In this document: positions 26,802-35,925 of the stretch, one piece after another
Layout: each line of letters starts with the position of its first letter
Position numbering within the stretch: the stretch's first letter is position 1
Assembly (NCBI GenBank): GCA_003223645.1
Contig: QHVT01000009.1
Location: forward strand, 124,001 to 188,000
Length of the DNA: 64,000 nt
Direction of reading: 5' to 3'
DNA from: Acidobacteriota bacterium
GTDB taxonomy: Bacteria; Acidobacteriota; Thermoanaerobaculia; Gp7-AA8
Made by a program: the position numbers and the translations under genes
Notes under the pieces: generated by a model
Seen by the model: only the letters and a program-made list of their open reading frames with translations
Told to the model about the DNA's origin: nothing
Database searches by the model: none

Positions 26802-27020
26802 GTGCCGAAGAATCCAGGAGTCAATCATCTTGACGCCGTTCGCGCGTTGGAGAAGAGGGATTTTTCTCATTATGCGGCAAGGAAGCACATCGTAATGAGC
26901 GAGGGATCGGCGACTGTAACAATTCCACGTAACAACCCCGTAAACGCATTCACGATGGGCGGTATCGTACGGGATGCCGAGTTAGGCGCCGCTTGCCTCG
27001 CCCATCATTTTCATATCTAG
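26802..27020 (+). pseudogene. HicA-like toxin with disrupted C-terminus
   Basis: Starting at a GTG, the first 60 residues (PGVNHLDAVRALEKRDF, ARKHIVMSEGSATVTIP, NNPVNAFTMGGIVRDA) match the HicA mRNA interferase fold, a double-stranded RNA-binding-like domain whose active His lies in KHIVM. The usual ending (GLTVEQFRxLL) is replaced by ELGAACLAHHFHI, as expected after a frameshift or truncation. No intact HicB antitoxin is seen on either side; only a short unexplained frame lies at 26702-26833. It is probably a decaying, unpaired toxin gene. Confidence 0.65.
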
Positions 27021-27220
27021 AACCAACCATGTGCGCGAAGTATGGGCAGAGCCACAAGGCAAAGGCCGATCGCCACCACCAGCAGTGGCGTGGCGATGAA
27101 GTAGGGATACACAATCAGGACGAAGCCTACGACGAGAAAGAGAGCGTCGTGCTGCCGTTTTCCATAGATGACGTAGCCACTTCCCACGGCACCAAACAAT
27201 ACACCCAAAAACAGAGTCAT
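27017..27220 (-). CDS. Small two-helix membrane protein
   Basis: The protein has 67 residues with two hydrophobic segments (LFLGVLFGAVGSGYVIYG and VVGFVLIVYPYFIATPLLVV). The pattern GAVGSGYVIYGKRQHD ... PYF matches a widespread family of tiny membrane proteins in proteobacteria and acidobacteria, sometimes loosely called amino acid transport proteins; no function is established. The ATG is at 27220. Confidence 0.75.
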   Translation of the reverse strand: MTLFLGVLFGAVGSGYVIYGKRQHDALFLVVGFVLIVYPYFIATPLLVVAIGLCLVALPILRAHGWF

Positions 27221-27246
27221 TCCTTTATCGATCGAGACACGAAGAG

Positions 27247-27555
27247 TCAGGCGCCGCGCCGCGCTGCATCGGCCAGCGCTTTCGCCACAACCTTTGGTGC
27301 TTTGGATGCAACCACGAGCAGTGCACGAGCTGGACCTTCAGGATGTCGCCGCCCCTGCTCCCAATTTTGAAGAGTGGAAACACTGACGCCGATCATGCGC
27401 GCAAACTCCGATTGTGACTTATTCAGTTTCTCGCGAATTTCACGCACCTGTTCCGGTTGAAATACAAAGGTACGTGAGGCCTTGGCCTCGCCACGATGAA
27501 TTCGACCCGCTTCCTTGATACTCGACACCAGTTCGGCGAACAACTGTTTCTTCAC
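27247..27555 (-). CDS. XRE-family antitoxin (HigA-like)
   Basis: The protein has 102 residues. Residues 35-90 form a helix-turn-helix (VREIREKLNKSQSEFARMIG, VSVSTLQNWEQGRRHPEGPA), the XRE fold used by HigA-type antitoxins. The N-terminal part carries KEAGRIHRGE, typical of HigA proteins paired with toxin-first operons. The GTG start overlaps the toxin's stop by 4 bases (GTGA). It should bind and repress its own promoter upstream of the toxin gene. Confidence 0.9.
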   Translation of the reverse strand: MKKQLFAELVSSIKEAGRIHRGEAKASRTFVFQPEQVREIREKLNKSQSEFARMIGVSVSTLQNWEQGRRHPEGPARALLVVASKAPKVVAKALADAARRGA

Positions 27556-27878
27556 TTGAACTCCTCTCGCACAAGGCCTGCAAGCATTCGACGCTGCGAC
27601 GCAGACAGGTCATCGAGCTCGTCTTTTGAGTATGCCAGAAGCATATAGATCAAAGAGCCAACCACATGCCGGTAGTAGACAATTCGGATGCCACCTCGCT
27701 TGCCCCTGCCGCGACGCTGCTGACTCCATCGAAGCTTCCGTAGACCTCCGGTTTCTCGGATGAGATCACCGGCATCCAGGTTGACGATCAACGCGCCTTG
27801 TAGCTCCGCATACTCGTCACCTGACAGCAGTACCGTGATTCTCCTGGTGAAAAGATCTGTCTCACGGAACTCGAGCAC
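27552..27878 (-). CDS. RelE/HigB-type toxin
   Basis: The 108-residue protein has the RelE-fold pattern: YAELQGALIVNLDAGDLIRETGGLRKLRW, then GKRGGIRIVYYRHV, then IYMLLAYSKDELDDLSASQ and a C-terminal helix. The KRGGIRVIYY segment carries the basic residues of this superfamily. It is predicted to cleave mRNA at the ribosome. Toxin before antitoxin is the HigBA arrangement. A GTG start at 27878 is used because no ATG lies in the domain's N-terminal region. Confidence 0.9.
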   Translation of the reverse strand: MLEFRETDLFTRRITVLLSGDEYAELQGALIVNLDAGDLIRETGGLRKLRWSQQRRGRGKRGGIRIVYYRHVVGSLIYMLLAYSKDELDDLSASQRRMLAGLVREEFK

Positions 27879-28432
27879 CCAGGTAGACTATGCGCCATTG
27901 GCTGATAGGTCAACCACGCCGCCGATCTAACGATTTCACGGCCCCGCGGGTCACGGCCTGCGAGATCGCAACCGAGGAGATTCATCGTTGATAGTCTGGC
28001 TCGATCTGGTTGTTGCCGGGCACCAAGGCCGCACACGGGCATGGCGACAACGACGATGGGCGAACTGCGCTTGCAAACTACGTGATTTGGGTGAAGGCCA
28101 TCGGCTTGCTGCTAACGACCGTGCTCTCCGTGACGACGATGTCTGATGGATCGTTTCGAGTGGAGGATGTTCATGTGCACCTTAACGTTCGTCGCTTCAC
28201 CTGCGCGGCCGGGGCCCACGTGCCGGAGCCGACGCGGCACGCCGCTTGCCGCATTTGACTTTGACGCGTGTGCAGGCGGTGTGACGCCGCGATTCTAGTG
28301 AGTTGACGAGCCGGCTCGGCCGGCGGCTCGGCCGGCGGCTCGGCCGGCGGCTCGGCCGGCGGCTCGGCCGGCGGCTCGGCCGGCGGCTCGGCCGACGGGC
28401 CGAAGCCGGGCCGCGTGAGGTGCTAGCAGGAG
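27879..28432. other. Gene-poor stretch with a 12-bp tandem repeat
   Basis: No credible gene is seen on either strand. From 28311 to 28394 there are about seven copies of a 12-base unit CGGCTCGGCCGG, itself partly palindromic; in one frame it would read RRLG repeats. The rest holds no recognisable signal apart from the probable toxin-operon promoter upstream of 27878. Confidence 0.7.
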
Positions 28433-29356
28433 TTAGCCAGCCCACGCAGCGCGCACTTCTGCGAGGTTCGCGTAGATTCTTTGAAGGGCTTGTTCAGGAT
28501 GGCCTTCGCGCACTAGCCGTTGCGCGGCTTGTGCGCAGCGCGAACGCCACGCACGATCTAATGTAGCGTGCATGACGTAGGGCAAAAAGTGCACGTGCGA
28601 GAAATCAGTAATGTCCCCAGATTTAACACGTGAGGTTATGTTTGAGCGGGACTCCTCGTACACCGCCACGCCAATACTCCAGCCAGGACACGCTTCCGGC
28701 GTTTCCTTAACGAATTGAGCAAATGCTTCGTACCCGCCATCAGGTTCTGGCCATCCAAAACGCATGAACGACTTCTGAATCGCTGCGAGCCATGTTTCCG
28801 CGACGCCTCTCTTCGAGCCGTGACGCGCCCGATCCTCGTCGAGAGCTTCGGCCAGCATTGCAACGTGATCAGGTTTCTCGCCCAAATCGTCGCCAGAATC
28901 GAGAAGAGCCGAGATCTCTTCTGACAGCGTCATCCGACGAAGTGCGCCGTACAGCTTCGGTCGGAGATGTGGTACGAACTCCGACGGAATTCTTGAAAAG
29001 GTTTCCCACCACTGGTCCACATATGGATGAAGGAGACGTGGTCGCCGTCTCTCGGCAAACGCTCGGCGCGCCTCTTCAAACTCGCGCCGAGCTAAATCTG
29101 GTTGCCGGAGGAACGCGAGCGGCAGTCGCTCAAGCTCCTCTACGAGCGCTAATGCTCTCGATCGCTCAACGCCACCAGCCGCATTGCGAGGGAGCAACTC
29201 GGTGACGTTTGTGTATGTCAGAACTATGCGTGCTGGTCGGTCAGTAAGCTCTTTCGCAAACTCGCGCGCATTAACAGGGCGACCATGCTCCACCAGCGCG
29301 ATGAGATCGCGGCTGTCCAAAAAAAGGCGATCGCCGTCTACTCGTTTGAATTTCAC
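28433..29356 (-). CDS. PIN-like domain protein
   Basis: The 307-residue protein starts with LFLDSRDLIALVEHGRP, carries VLTYTNVTELLP (Glu) near residue 50, and ends with a segment SGDITDFSHVHFLPYVMHATLDR. Acidic residues in this order (D, E, D, D) and the D-x-x-H-x-x-x-LPYV pattern are seen in PIN-like nuclease domains of large hypothetical proteins. The middle is helical and rich in Arg/Glu. It sits among toxin-antitoxin genes, so a toxin or defence role is possible but unproven. The start is a GTG with no strong ribosome binding site. Confidence 0.55.
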   Translation of the reverse strand: MKFKRVDGDRLFLDSRDLIALVEHGRPVNAREFAKELTDRPARIVLTYTNVTELLPRNAAGGVERSRALALVEELERLPLAFLRQPDLARREFEEARRAFAERRRPRLLHPYVDQWWETFSRIPSEFVPHLRPKLYGALRRMTLSEEISALLDSGDDLGEKPDHVAMLAEALDEDRARHGSKRGVAETWLAAIQKSFMRFGWPEPDGGYEAFAQFVKETPEACPGWSIGVAVYEESRSNITSRVKSGDITDFSHVHFLPYVMHATLDRAWRSRCAQAAQRLVREGHPEQALQRIYANLAEVRAAWAG

Positions 29357-29494
29357 GATGGTGTAACAAAGTGCGCGGCTCGGCGCTTCGGGTCTGGCTA
29401 ACGCGCGAATTCAAGAACTAAGTGCAACGTCTCACAAAGAGACGGAGAGTGATCTGGGACACTGACGATAACTTCCGCAAGAAGGGATCGTCAA

Positions 29495-29680
29495 ATGCAA
29501 TATCACCAGATCACCCCTGAGGAGAGATATACGTTAGCCGCGCATCGAGCGCAACAGCCACGACTGTCGAACGCAGAAATCGCCCGGCGCATGGAACGGC
29601 ACGCGAGCACGATCAGTCGCGAGCTGCCAGTGTTGACGCTCCGCGTAAGCGCCACCTTCCTGCACAATGCGGCCGGTTAG
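29495..29680 (+). pseudogene. N-terminal fragment of an IS30-family transposase
   Basis: The first 44 residues (HQITPEERYTLAAHRAQQPR, LSNAEIARRMERHASTISREL) match the helix-turn-helix at the start of IS30 transposases. After ISREL the match stops and the frame runs into unrelated sequence, so the DDE catalytic part is absent. It is a remnant of a transposition event within this accessory strip. Confidence 0.8.
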
Positions 29681-29783
29681 CGCAGCCGACCAACTCCGCC
29701 ACGGCTACTTCTATTCACTGAACGCCGCTCCAGATACTCTTGCACTGTCAGCGTCGCAGTTCACCCTCGATGCCGCGCCGTGC

Positions 29784-30983
29784 TTATGTGCCGCCGAGTC
29801 TCACTGATATGCCGATAAACGGCGCGAACTTGAAGACGTCGCGGCGGGTCTGTTCAGGGTCCGCACTGCCCGGATTCTTGGGATCGATACTCTTTGATAG
29901 GCGCTTCACGTTTCCGCCGGCGACACCTATAGACCACGCCGCTGATTGTCCAAGTTTATGGCTGTATCCTGCATAGATTCGTCCGCTGGCATTGCCGCTA
30001 GCCACGCCTATGCCCAATGTAAGCGCGTTTCGATCATTTGCTCCGCGCGGAGCTATGTGCATTAGCATTGTAACTTCCGGAAACCCTGCGTCGCGCCGCT
30101 CGCGCACGACCTCGGTATTCGTAACTGCCGCGGTACCGCTGGCAGCCGGCGTCACAATAACAGTGCGTTTCGTGTAATGCTCATCCCACAAACCGGATAC
30201 CATAATACCGGTCGTTGTACGAATGGTCCAAGTTTTTGCGAGCTGGACGATGACGATAAAACGTCGCGTGGGAATCGTGAAAGGTAAATTCGACGTCTTA
30301 ACATCTACTACGAGATCAAAGTCACGGTCAATATAATGAAAAACTTGCGGCGACAATTTGCCAAGAGCAGCGGGTGCAACACCAAGGAAGGCATTCAATT
30401 TTGCCCAACGGTCTGCAAGTTCGGTAGCAGAACTACCGACCTGTGATCCTTCTGCCTTCAGTGCTGCAAGGAGCGCGGCCCCCACTGCGCCGGAGTCATC
30501 GGCGACTGGTTGCAGTGCACCAAGAAGCGCATCGCGGCTTTCGCGGACAATTTTGAGTCTGTCGGCATACAGCGGCAAGTTAGAACTGAGCGCAATTTCC
30601 AGATTCCTAAGAGCGTCGATAAGACCGTTGTAGAGATCTGTCACGGAAACCGGGGTTCCGTGGATGGTCTGATTGGGGGCTGTCGAGTTTGTTGCTGGCT
30701 TTTTTGCGGCTGACCAACCCGCAGCAGCAACAAAAGCTGCCGGAGCGGCTTCCTGGGGCTGGTCAACCTTCTGAATAGCCATGTCGAACACACCCGGAAC
30801 GGAGTTCACCACCTGTACCGAGATAATGTCGCCATCTCGAGCCTCAACGGTACACACTACGTCAGACGTTGTCTTCCCCGCGCAAGAAAGTTGAGCCGTG
30901 GACTGGTCATAAACGACCGAGATATCTGCCAGTGCACTTGAGCAGACGAGTACCATCGCAGCTACGAGAGTTAGCCACTTCAT
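29784..30983 (-). CDS. Secreted protein of unknown function, possibly outer membrane
   Basis: The 399-residue protein has a signal peptide (MKWLTLVAAMVLVCSSALA) and a strong AGGAGG 7 bases before the ATG. The N-terminal part has a small beta domain with two cysteines (QLSCAGKTTSDVVC) followed by a Gln/Ala/Pro-rich linker; the middle is helical (ALRNLEIALSSNLPLYADRL); the end consists of alternating strands typical of a beta-barrel (MHIAPRGANDRNALTLGIGV, IYAGYSHKLG, FKFAPFIGISVRLGGT). It is visibly less GC-rich than the surrounding genes, fitting horizontal transfer. I do not recognise a family. Confidence 0.7.
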   Translation of the reverse strand: MKWLTLVAAMVLVCSSALADISVVYDQSTAQLSCAGKTTSDVVCTVEARDGDIISVQVVNSVPGVFDMAIQKVDQPQEAAPAAFVAAAGWSAAKKPATNSTAPNQTIHGTPVSVTDLYNGLIDALRNLEIALSSNLPLYADRLKIVRESRDALLGALQPVADDSGAVGAALLAALKAEGSQVGSSATELADRWAKLNAFLGVAPAALGKLSPQVFHYIDRDFDLVVDVKTSNLPFTIPTRRFIVIVQLAKTWTIRTTTGIMVSGLWDEHYTKRTVIVTPAASGTAAVTNTEVVRERRDAGFPEVTMLMHIAPRGANDRNALTLGIGVASGNASGRIYAGYSHKLGQSAAWSIGVAGGNVKRLSKSIDPKNPGSADPEQTRRDVFKFAPFIGISVRLGGT

Positions 30984-31466
30984 GTTATGCCCTCCTAATC
31001 ATAGGAGTGACGCAGGGCGAGCTTTCCCTACCTCGTGACTTCGCATCGGCCCAACTCCATATTCTGGAACCGCCTCGGGCCGATAACTGATTCAACAACC
31101 CATCTCGACACTCAACGCAGGGTTCTGATAGCACCTCAGCAAGCGTGTCGTGCCATTGAGAATGCTCATTGCTGCGTAAACGCATGACATGTGAGACGCT
31201 GCCTGATTCGTTTGTCAGTGCAGGACATGCCCGATGTGCTCGAGACACATGGCCCGCGCCGAAGTCCGTATGCACTACGGGTGATGCGCGGGCGCGACTC
31301 TGTGTACTGCCCAGGGCTCCCGCCGTTCAGCAATGGAGCTCGAACGTACAGTGGGCGGGCGCATTCGTGCGAAGCTCCGGCGTCGTGATCGACCGAATCG
31401 CCGATCGGCTTCATCACGGTCTTCCCGTCGCACCGACACATTTGCTCTTACACTCGTATCTCGATC
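30984..31466. other. Gene-free stretch between secreted and GT-C-like genes
   Basis: About 480 bases with no credible frame on either strand and no clear repeat. It must carry the promoters of the two divergent flanking genes. Confidence 0.5.
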
Positions 31467-32867
31467 ATGCGTCCGCGTCTCTCGCCGATCCTCATCGCGA
31501 TCGCGGTTCTCGCCGTGCTCGCGGCATACGTCTTCTTCGCGAGCAACGGCACGATGGCGTTCCGGCGCGTGGCGTGGGATCAGAAATTCGAGCGGCCGGC
31601 CGAGGGGTACTACGCGTCGCTGGCGGAAGGATTCCGGCGCGGGCAATTGTCGATGGCGCACGAGGCGGATCCGCGGCTCAAGGCCGCGTTCGATCCGTAT
31701 CGCGCGGACGTCCGCGAGCAATATCACGCGCCGTATCTGTGGGACGCGAGCTTCTATCGCGGCAGGTACTACCTCTACTTCACCGCGCTGCCGGTCGTCC
31801 TTTTCTACCTTCCCTTTCGCGTGATTGCGGGCGCGTATCCGCTCGATGCGCTCGCCGGCGTCTTCTTCAGCGCGTGGGCATTCATCATGGCGACGCTCAC
31901 GCTGCGCCGCGCGTTCCTCGGCCGCAACCTTCATCTGCCGCTGCCGCTCTGGATCCTCGTCATCGGCCTCGGTAACGTGATCGCGTTCACGCTCTCGTTC
32001 GTGCGCACGTACGAAGTTGCGATCCTCGCGGCGACCGCGATGTCGGCAACGTGGGCGTACGCGCTCCTTCGCTTCATCGAGACGCAGTCGGCAAAACATG
32101 CGATGTGGATGGGATTGTGGCTTGCGCTGGCCGTCGTCGCGCGGCCGAACCTGATCGTGCTCACGCTCATCGTCCCGTTCACGATCGGGCTGCGCAATCG
32201 CCGCGCTTGGGTCGCATTCATCATCCCGGCGATCCTCGTCGCCGTCCTCGCCGGAACGTACAACTACCGTCGCTTCGGCAACGTCCGCCAACTCGGCTGG
32301 ACGTACCAACTCACCGGACAGCCGATGCGCAACTACCGCGCGTGCAGCCTCTGCAACGTCGCCGAGGGACTGCGGGCGGTCAACCACGCCGCGAACTACA
32401 TCGGCTTACCGCCGAAGATTCGCACGCGATTCCCGTTCGTCGAGGCGACGCTCCCGCAAGTCGACGCCAGCATTTCCCTTCCGGGAAACGAGCCGGTCGT
32501 CGGCATCCTCGCCGTGAACCCCCTCGTGATCGCCGGCAACGTTCTCGCGCTGCTGCTCCTCCCCGCCTGGCGCACCCTCGACACTACCGCCCGCGCGGGT
32601 CTGCGTCTTCTCGCCGGCGCATGGCTCGTGCTGCTCAGCCTCTCGGCCTGCTGGTACGTCGTCGCGCGCTACTCGCTCGACTTCATGTTGCTGATGTGCA
32701 TCGCGTCCGCGATCGCGATCGAGTGCGGGCTTGCGCAGCTCGCGGCGCACGGGATTTCCATTCGTGCGCTGCGCATCGGCATCGTCGCTCTTGCGGTGGG
32801 CTCGATCGTGATCGCGACGCTGCTCGGGTTCGAGGGACCGTTCGGTGCCTTTCACGGCATGCGTTGA
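31467..32867 (+). CDS. Polytopic membrane protein, GT-C glycosyltransferase-like
   Basis: The 466-residue protein has about ten predicted membrane helices. After the first helix comes a periplasmic loop (AWDQKFERPAEGYYASLAEG) and the repeated YLWDASFYRGRYYLYFTALPVVLFYLPF. Glycosyltransferases of the GT-C/PMT type share this layout: one helix, an acidic first loop, then a multi-helix core. No catalytic Asp-Asp pair is evident in loop 1, so an enzymatic role is not certain. It is a lone gene with a GC-rich palindrome behind it. Confidence 0.6.
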   Translation: MRPRLSPILIAIAVLAVLAAYVFFASNGTMAFRRVAWDQKFERPAEGYYASLAEGFRRGQLSMAHEADPRLKAAFDPYRADVREQYHAPYLWDASFYRGRYYLYFTALPVVLFYLPFRVIAGAYPLDALAGVFFSAWAFIMATLTLRRAFLGRNLHLPLPLWILVIGLGNVIAFTLSFVRTYEVAILAATAMSATWAYALLRFIETQSAKHAMWMGLWLALAVVARPNLIVLTLIVPFTIGLRNRRAWVAFIIPAILVAVLAGTYNYRRFGNVRQLGWTYQLTGQPMRNYRACSLCNVAEGLRAVNHAANYIGLPPKIRTRFPFVEATLPQVDASISLPGNEPVVGILAVNPLVIAGNVLALLLLPAWRTLDTTARAGLRLLAGAWLVLLSLSACWYVVARYSLDFMLLMCIASAIAIECGLAQLAAHGISIRALRIGIVALAVGSIVIATLLGFEGPFGAFHGMR

Positions 32868-33004
32868 CGCGCCCGAGCCCGCGCCCGCTTCCGCGCCCGG
32901 GGCGGGGGCGGAGCGAAGCCATTAACGTTAGCCACCCGCCCCGGGCGCGGAAGCGGGCTCGGGCGCGGGCTCGGGCGCGGGTCGGGGTCGGGCTCGGGCT
33001 CGGG
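32868..33004. repeat. GC-rich palindrome with a TTAACGTTAG core
   Basis: The arms are built from CGCGCCCGAGCCC-like units and GCTTCCGCGCCCGGGG and their complements; the centre is GCGAAGCCATTAACGTTAGCC. The same core, in the opposite orientation, lies at 35804-35921. The right arm is extended by further CGGGCT units. Confidence 0.8.
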
Positions 33005-33081
33005 CAAGAGCGCGCTAAATCAATCGCCTCGCGAAACGGTCGGGTTGGACCGCCGCGCACGGCTCCTGCTATACAAGCGAT

Positions 33082-33522
33082 ATGACGATCAAGAGATTGG
33101 ACCACGTCAGCATCGTCGTCGACGACCTTGCAGCCGGTATCGCTTTTTTCACCGCCCTCGGCATGACGGTCGAGGGCGAAGCGCCGGTCGAAGGCCCGTG
33201 GGTGGACCGCGTCAACGGGATCGAAGGTGTTCGAGTCGACATCGTGATGATGCGGACTCCGGATGGGCACGGGCGGCTCGAGCTGACGAAGTTCCGCAAT
33301 CCAAAACTGGTCGACATCGAACCGGCGATCGCACCGCCGAACGCGCTGGGCCTCCGGAGCGTCATGTTTGCAGTCGAAAGCCTCGACGACACGGTCGCTC
33401 GCCTGCGCGCCGACGGCGCCGAGCTCGTCGGCGAGGTGGTGCAGTACGAGGACAAGTACAGACTCTGCTACATGCGAGGCCCCGCGGGCATCATCGTCGC
33501 GCTGGCCGAGGAGCTCTTCTAA
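33082..33522 (+). CDS. VOC-family (glyoxalase-like) protein
   Basis: The 146-residue protein shows the paired beta-alpha-beta-beta-beta modules of the VOC superfamily: LDHVSIVVDDLAAGIAFFTALGMTVEG at the start and LRSVMFAVESLDDTVARLRADGAEL in the second module. Potential metal ligands are His8 and Glu residues in RLELTKF and at IVALAEEL. The substrate cannot be told; relatives include glyoxalase I, dioxygenases and resistance proteins. Its stop overlaps the convergent ABC permease gene. Confidence 0.88.
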   Translation: MTIKRLDHVSIVVDDLAAGIAFFTALGMTVEGEAPVEGPWVDRVNGIEGVRVDIVMMRTPDGHGRLELTKFRNPKLVDIEPAIAPPNALGLRSVMFAVESLDDTVARLRADGAELVGEVVQYEDKYRLCYMRGPAGIIVALAEELF

Positions 33523-34775
33523 GCCACTTCCCACCGCCGCGCCAGCCGTCTCGCGATTGCGAAGAACGCGACACCGAAGGCCAGGAGCACGAGGATGGGG
33601 ACTGCGAGCGACGAAAGCGGCTCCTCCCGCCAGAACACGCGCGTGAATCCTTCGATCGCCCAGGCGTTGAAGAGCACCAGCCCCACCTTCTGCAATCCTG
33701 CCGGCATCAGAAAGCGGGGAAACATGCTTCCGCCCAGCGCCGAGATGCTCAGCACGACCAGCGTGGAGATGGCTCCCAGTTGCTGTCTCGTGTTGGCCAG
33801 AGCTGCCAGCAGCAACCCGAACGCCGATGTTGCCACCGCGGTCGCCGCGGTCATGAGAACAAAGCCCGCCAGGTGCGAACGGAGCTCGAGCCCGAAGACG
33901 AGCGCTCCCCACAGGAACATGACGGTCAGCTGTGTGACCGCGAGCGTCCAGAGATACAGGCCTTTGCCGAGAAGGAGCTGAGTGAACGTGACGCGCGTCG
34001 AGAGGATGCGGTCGAGCGTCCCGCTCTCCGCTTCTTCGAGCAGTGCGCCGCCGGCGTTGGAGGCGGTGAAGAGAAGGAACATGACGCCGATCCCGGCCGC
34101 GTAGAACGCCACGATCGGATTCTTCTTCGACTTCCCGAGCACGTCCACGACGTCGATTCCGACGATCGTGCCGCCGCTTCCTTTCTCCGCCGCCGGCCTT
34201 TTCTCGAAGGTCGAGATGTTCTGCTCGATCGTGCTCTTCTGCTGCGCGGTCAGGCCTCCGCTCCAGCGATCGAGCTCGCGGGTCCCGGCCCGGATCATCG
34301 ATGCCGGCGCCGCGGTCATCACGACTTTCTGGAGCATCCCGGAGATGACATTCGATGCAACGGGGTCGGACGAATCCGCAAGGATCCTGAACCGCGGCCC
34401 TGCCGAAGTGCCTCCGAACCGGAATGGCGCGGCTCCGTATCCCTTCGGAATCACGATGGCCGCGGGCGCGCTCCCTTTGCGGACGTACTCATCGACGCTC
34501 CGGGCATCGAACCGAATCGCCGGCTGCTTCGAGTCGGGACCACGCCTGACCTCGAGCGACGACTCTCGCGCCAGCGCATCGATCAGTTTCTTCGATTCCG
34601 GCGAGCGATCCTCGTCCGCGATGGCGACGCGCACCTTCGACGTGCTGTTGCGCTGGCCGGCGAAAATGCCGGCGAAGATGGAGAAGAAGACCAGCGGGAC
34701 GACGAAGCTGAGGACCGCGGCGGCACGATCGCGGCGGAGATTGAGCCAGCTGGTGCGTGCAATGGAGGTGATCAT
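33519..34775 (-). CDS. ABC-2 type exporter permease
   Basis: This 418-residue protein has one N-terminal helix (AAAVLSFVVPLVFFSIFAGIFAG), a large extracytoplasmic domain of about 180 residues (VRVAIADEDRS onward), and a C-terminal block of five to six helices, the layout of ABC-2/YhgE-NatB permeases. LDRILSTRVTFTQLLLGKGLYLW is the coupling segment typical of the family. It follows the ATPase gene with a 4-base overlap and forms the exporter with it. The substrate is unknown. Confidence 0.9.
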   Translation of the reverse strand: MITSIARTSWLNLRRDRAAAVLSFVVPLVFFSIFAGIFAGQRNSTSKVRVAIADEDRSPESKKLIDALARESSLEVRRGPDSKQPAIRFDARSVDEYVRKGSAPAAIVIPKGYGAAPFRFGGTSAGPRFRILADSSDPVASNVISGMLQKVVMTAAPASMIRAGTRELDRWSGGLTAQQKSTIEQNISTFEKRPAAEKGSGGTIVGIDVVDVLGKSKKNPIVAFYAAGIGVMFLLFTASNAGGALLEEAESGTLDRILSTRVTFTQLLLGKGLYLWTLAVTQLTVMFLWGALVFGLELRSHLAGFVLMTAATAVATSAFGLLLAALANTRQQLGAISTLVVLSISALGGSMFPRFLMPAGLQKVGLVLFNAWAIEGFTRVFWREEPLSSLAVPILVLLAFGVAFFAIARRLARRWEVA

Positions 34776-35701
34776 TCGCGCAGTTCCCTTCCGGTGAGGT
34801 GAAGAAAGACATTCTCGAGCGTCGGGCGTTTCATGCTGAGATCGCGAATCGGGAGGGCGTTCTTCGCCGCGACCGCCAGGATCTCCGCCATCGTTTCCGC
34901 CGGCTTTTCCGCGCGAATCACGATCCTGGTGCCATCGATGGACGCGCCGCGATCGGCCAGTGCCGCAGCCGCGGCTGCCCCCGGCGCCATATCGCAGTCC
35001 AGCACGATCTCGCGCGCGCCGCCGATCGTCTGCGACACCAGCGCCTCCTGCGTTCCCATGGCGATGATCCGTCCGTGATCGATGATGGCGATGCGGTCGC
35101 AGAGCCGCTCGGCCTCTTCCATATAGTGAGTCGTGTAGAGGATCGACACGCCCCGCTCGCGCAGCGACTCGATCATTTCGTAGATGCGTTCGCGCGACTG
35201 CGGATCGACGCCGACAGTCGGCTCGTCCAGCAGGAGGATCCTGGGCTCGTGAAGCACACCGGCAGCGATATTCAGCCGCCGCTTCATCCCGCCGGAGAGT
35301 GTCTTCGTGACGTCCGCTGCTCGATCGGTCAGGCCGGCCCAGTGCAACGCCTTATTGACCGATTCCTCGAGTGCCGATCCGTCGAGGCCGTGATAGCGGC
35401 CGAACACGCCGAGGTTCTCGCGGACGGTCAGCAGAGGATAGAGCGCGATCTCCTGCGGAACGACCCCGACCGCCCGGCGCGATTCCGTGTCGCCCGCGGG
35501 CGCGGTCTGTCCGAAGATCCGCACGCTCCCGGAGTCGGGAGAGACGCGTCCCATCATGGTGCGGACCAGCGTGCTCTTCCCCGCGCCGTTGGGCCCGAGC
35601 ATTCCGAGGATCTCGCGCTCGCGAAGCTCGAGAGAAACGGAGTCGAGAGCGCGACGCTCCCCGAAGCTTTTGACGACATCCTCGATCTGCAGCGGTTGCA
35701 T
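34772..35701 (-). CDS. ABC-2 exporter ATP-binding protein
   Basis: The 309-residue protein has Walker A GPNGAGKST near residue 39, Q-loop VVPQEIALYP, signature LSGGMKRRL, Walker B ILLLDEPTVGVD and an H-loop at TTHYMEE. A C-terminal regulatory extension (from about residue 225) is typical of drug/sodium exporter ATPases of the DRA family. It is the first gene of a two-gene operon with the permease. Confidence 0.95.
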   Translation of the reverse strand: MQPLQIEDVVKSFGERRALDSVSLELREREILGMLGPNGAGKSTLVRTMMGRVSPDSGSVRIFGQTAPAGDTESRRAVGVVPQEIALYPLLTVRENLGVFGRYHGLDGSALEESVNKALHWAGLTDRAADVTKTLSGGMKRRLNIAAGVLHEPRILLLDEPTVGVDPQSRERIYEMIESLRERGVSILYTTHYMEEAERLCDRIAIIDHGRIIAMGTQEALVSQTIGGAREIVLDCDMAPGAAAAAALADRGASIDGTRIVIRAEKPAETMAEILAVAAKNALPIRDLSMKRPTLENVFLHLTGRELRE

Positions 35702-35803
35702 GATGAGAATGTACGTCCCGGACGTCGCGAAGGGATGTGACGAAAGTCAGGGATTGGGGATGTGACTTTCGGCTGTGAAGAACCATTCATCACATCTTTG
35801 CCC

Positions 35804-35921
35804 GCGCCCGCGCCCGCGCCCGCTTCCGCGCCCGGGGTGGGGTGGCTAACGTTAATCGCTTCGCTTGCCCCCGCCCCGGGCGCGGAAGCGGGCGCAGGCT
35901 CGGGCTGCGGACGCGGGAACC
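35804..35921. repeat. GC-rich palindrome with a TTAACGTTAG core (reversed)
   Basis: This copy of the element at 32868-33004 lies in the opposite orientation: arms with CGCTTCCGCGCCCGGGG and complement enclose GGCTAACGTTAATCGCTTCGC. It fills the space between the divergent ABC exporter and the response regulator's 3' end. Confidence 0.8.
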
Positions 35922-35925
35922 GCTA

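Noticed and set aside
29640-29720. tRNA-like stretch on the minus strand (GGCGGAGTTGG, GCGCTAACCGG)
   Set aside because: The D-arm-like part is suggestive, but I could not form a full cloverleaf with acceptor stem and T-loop.
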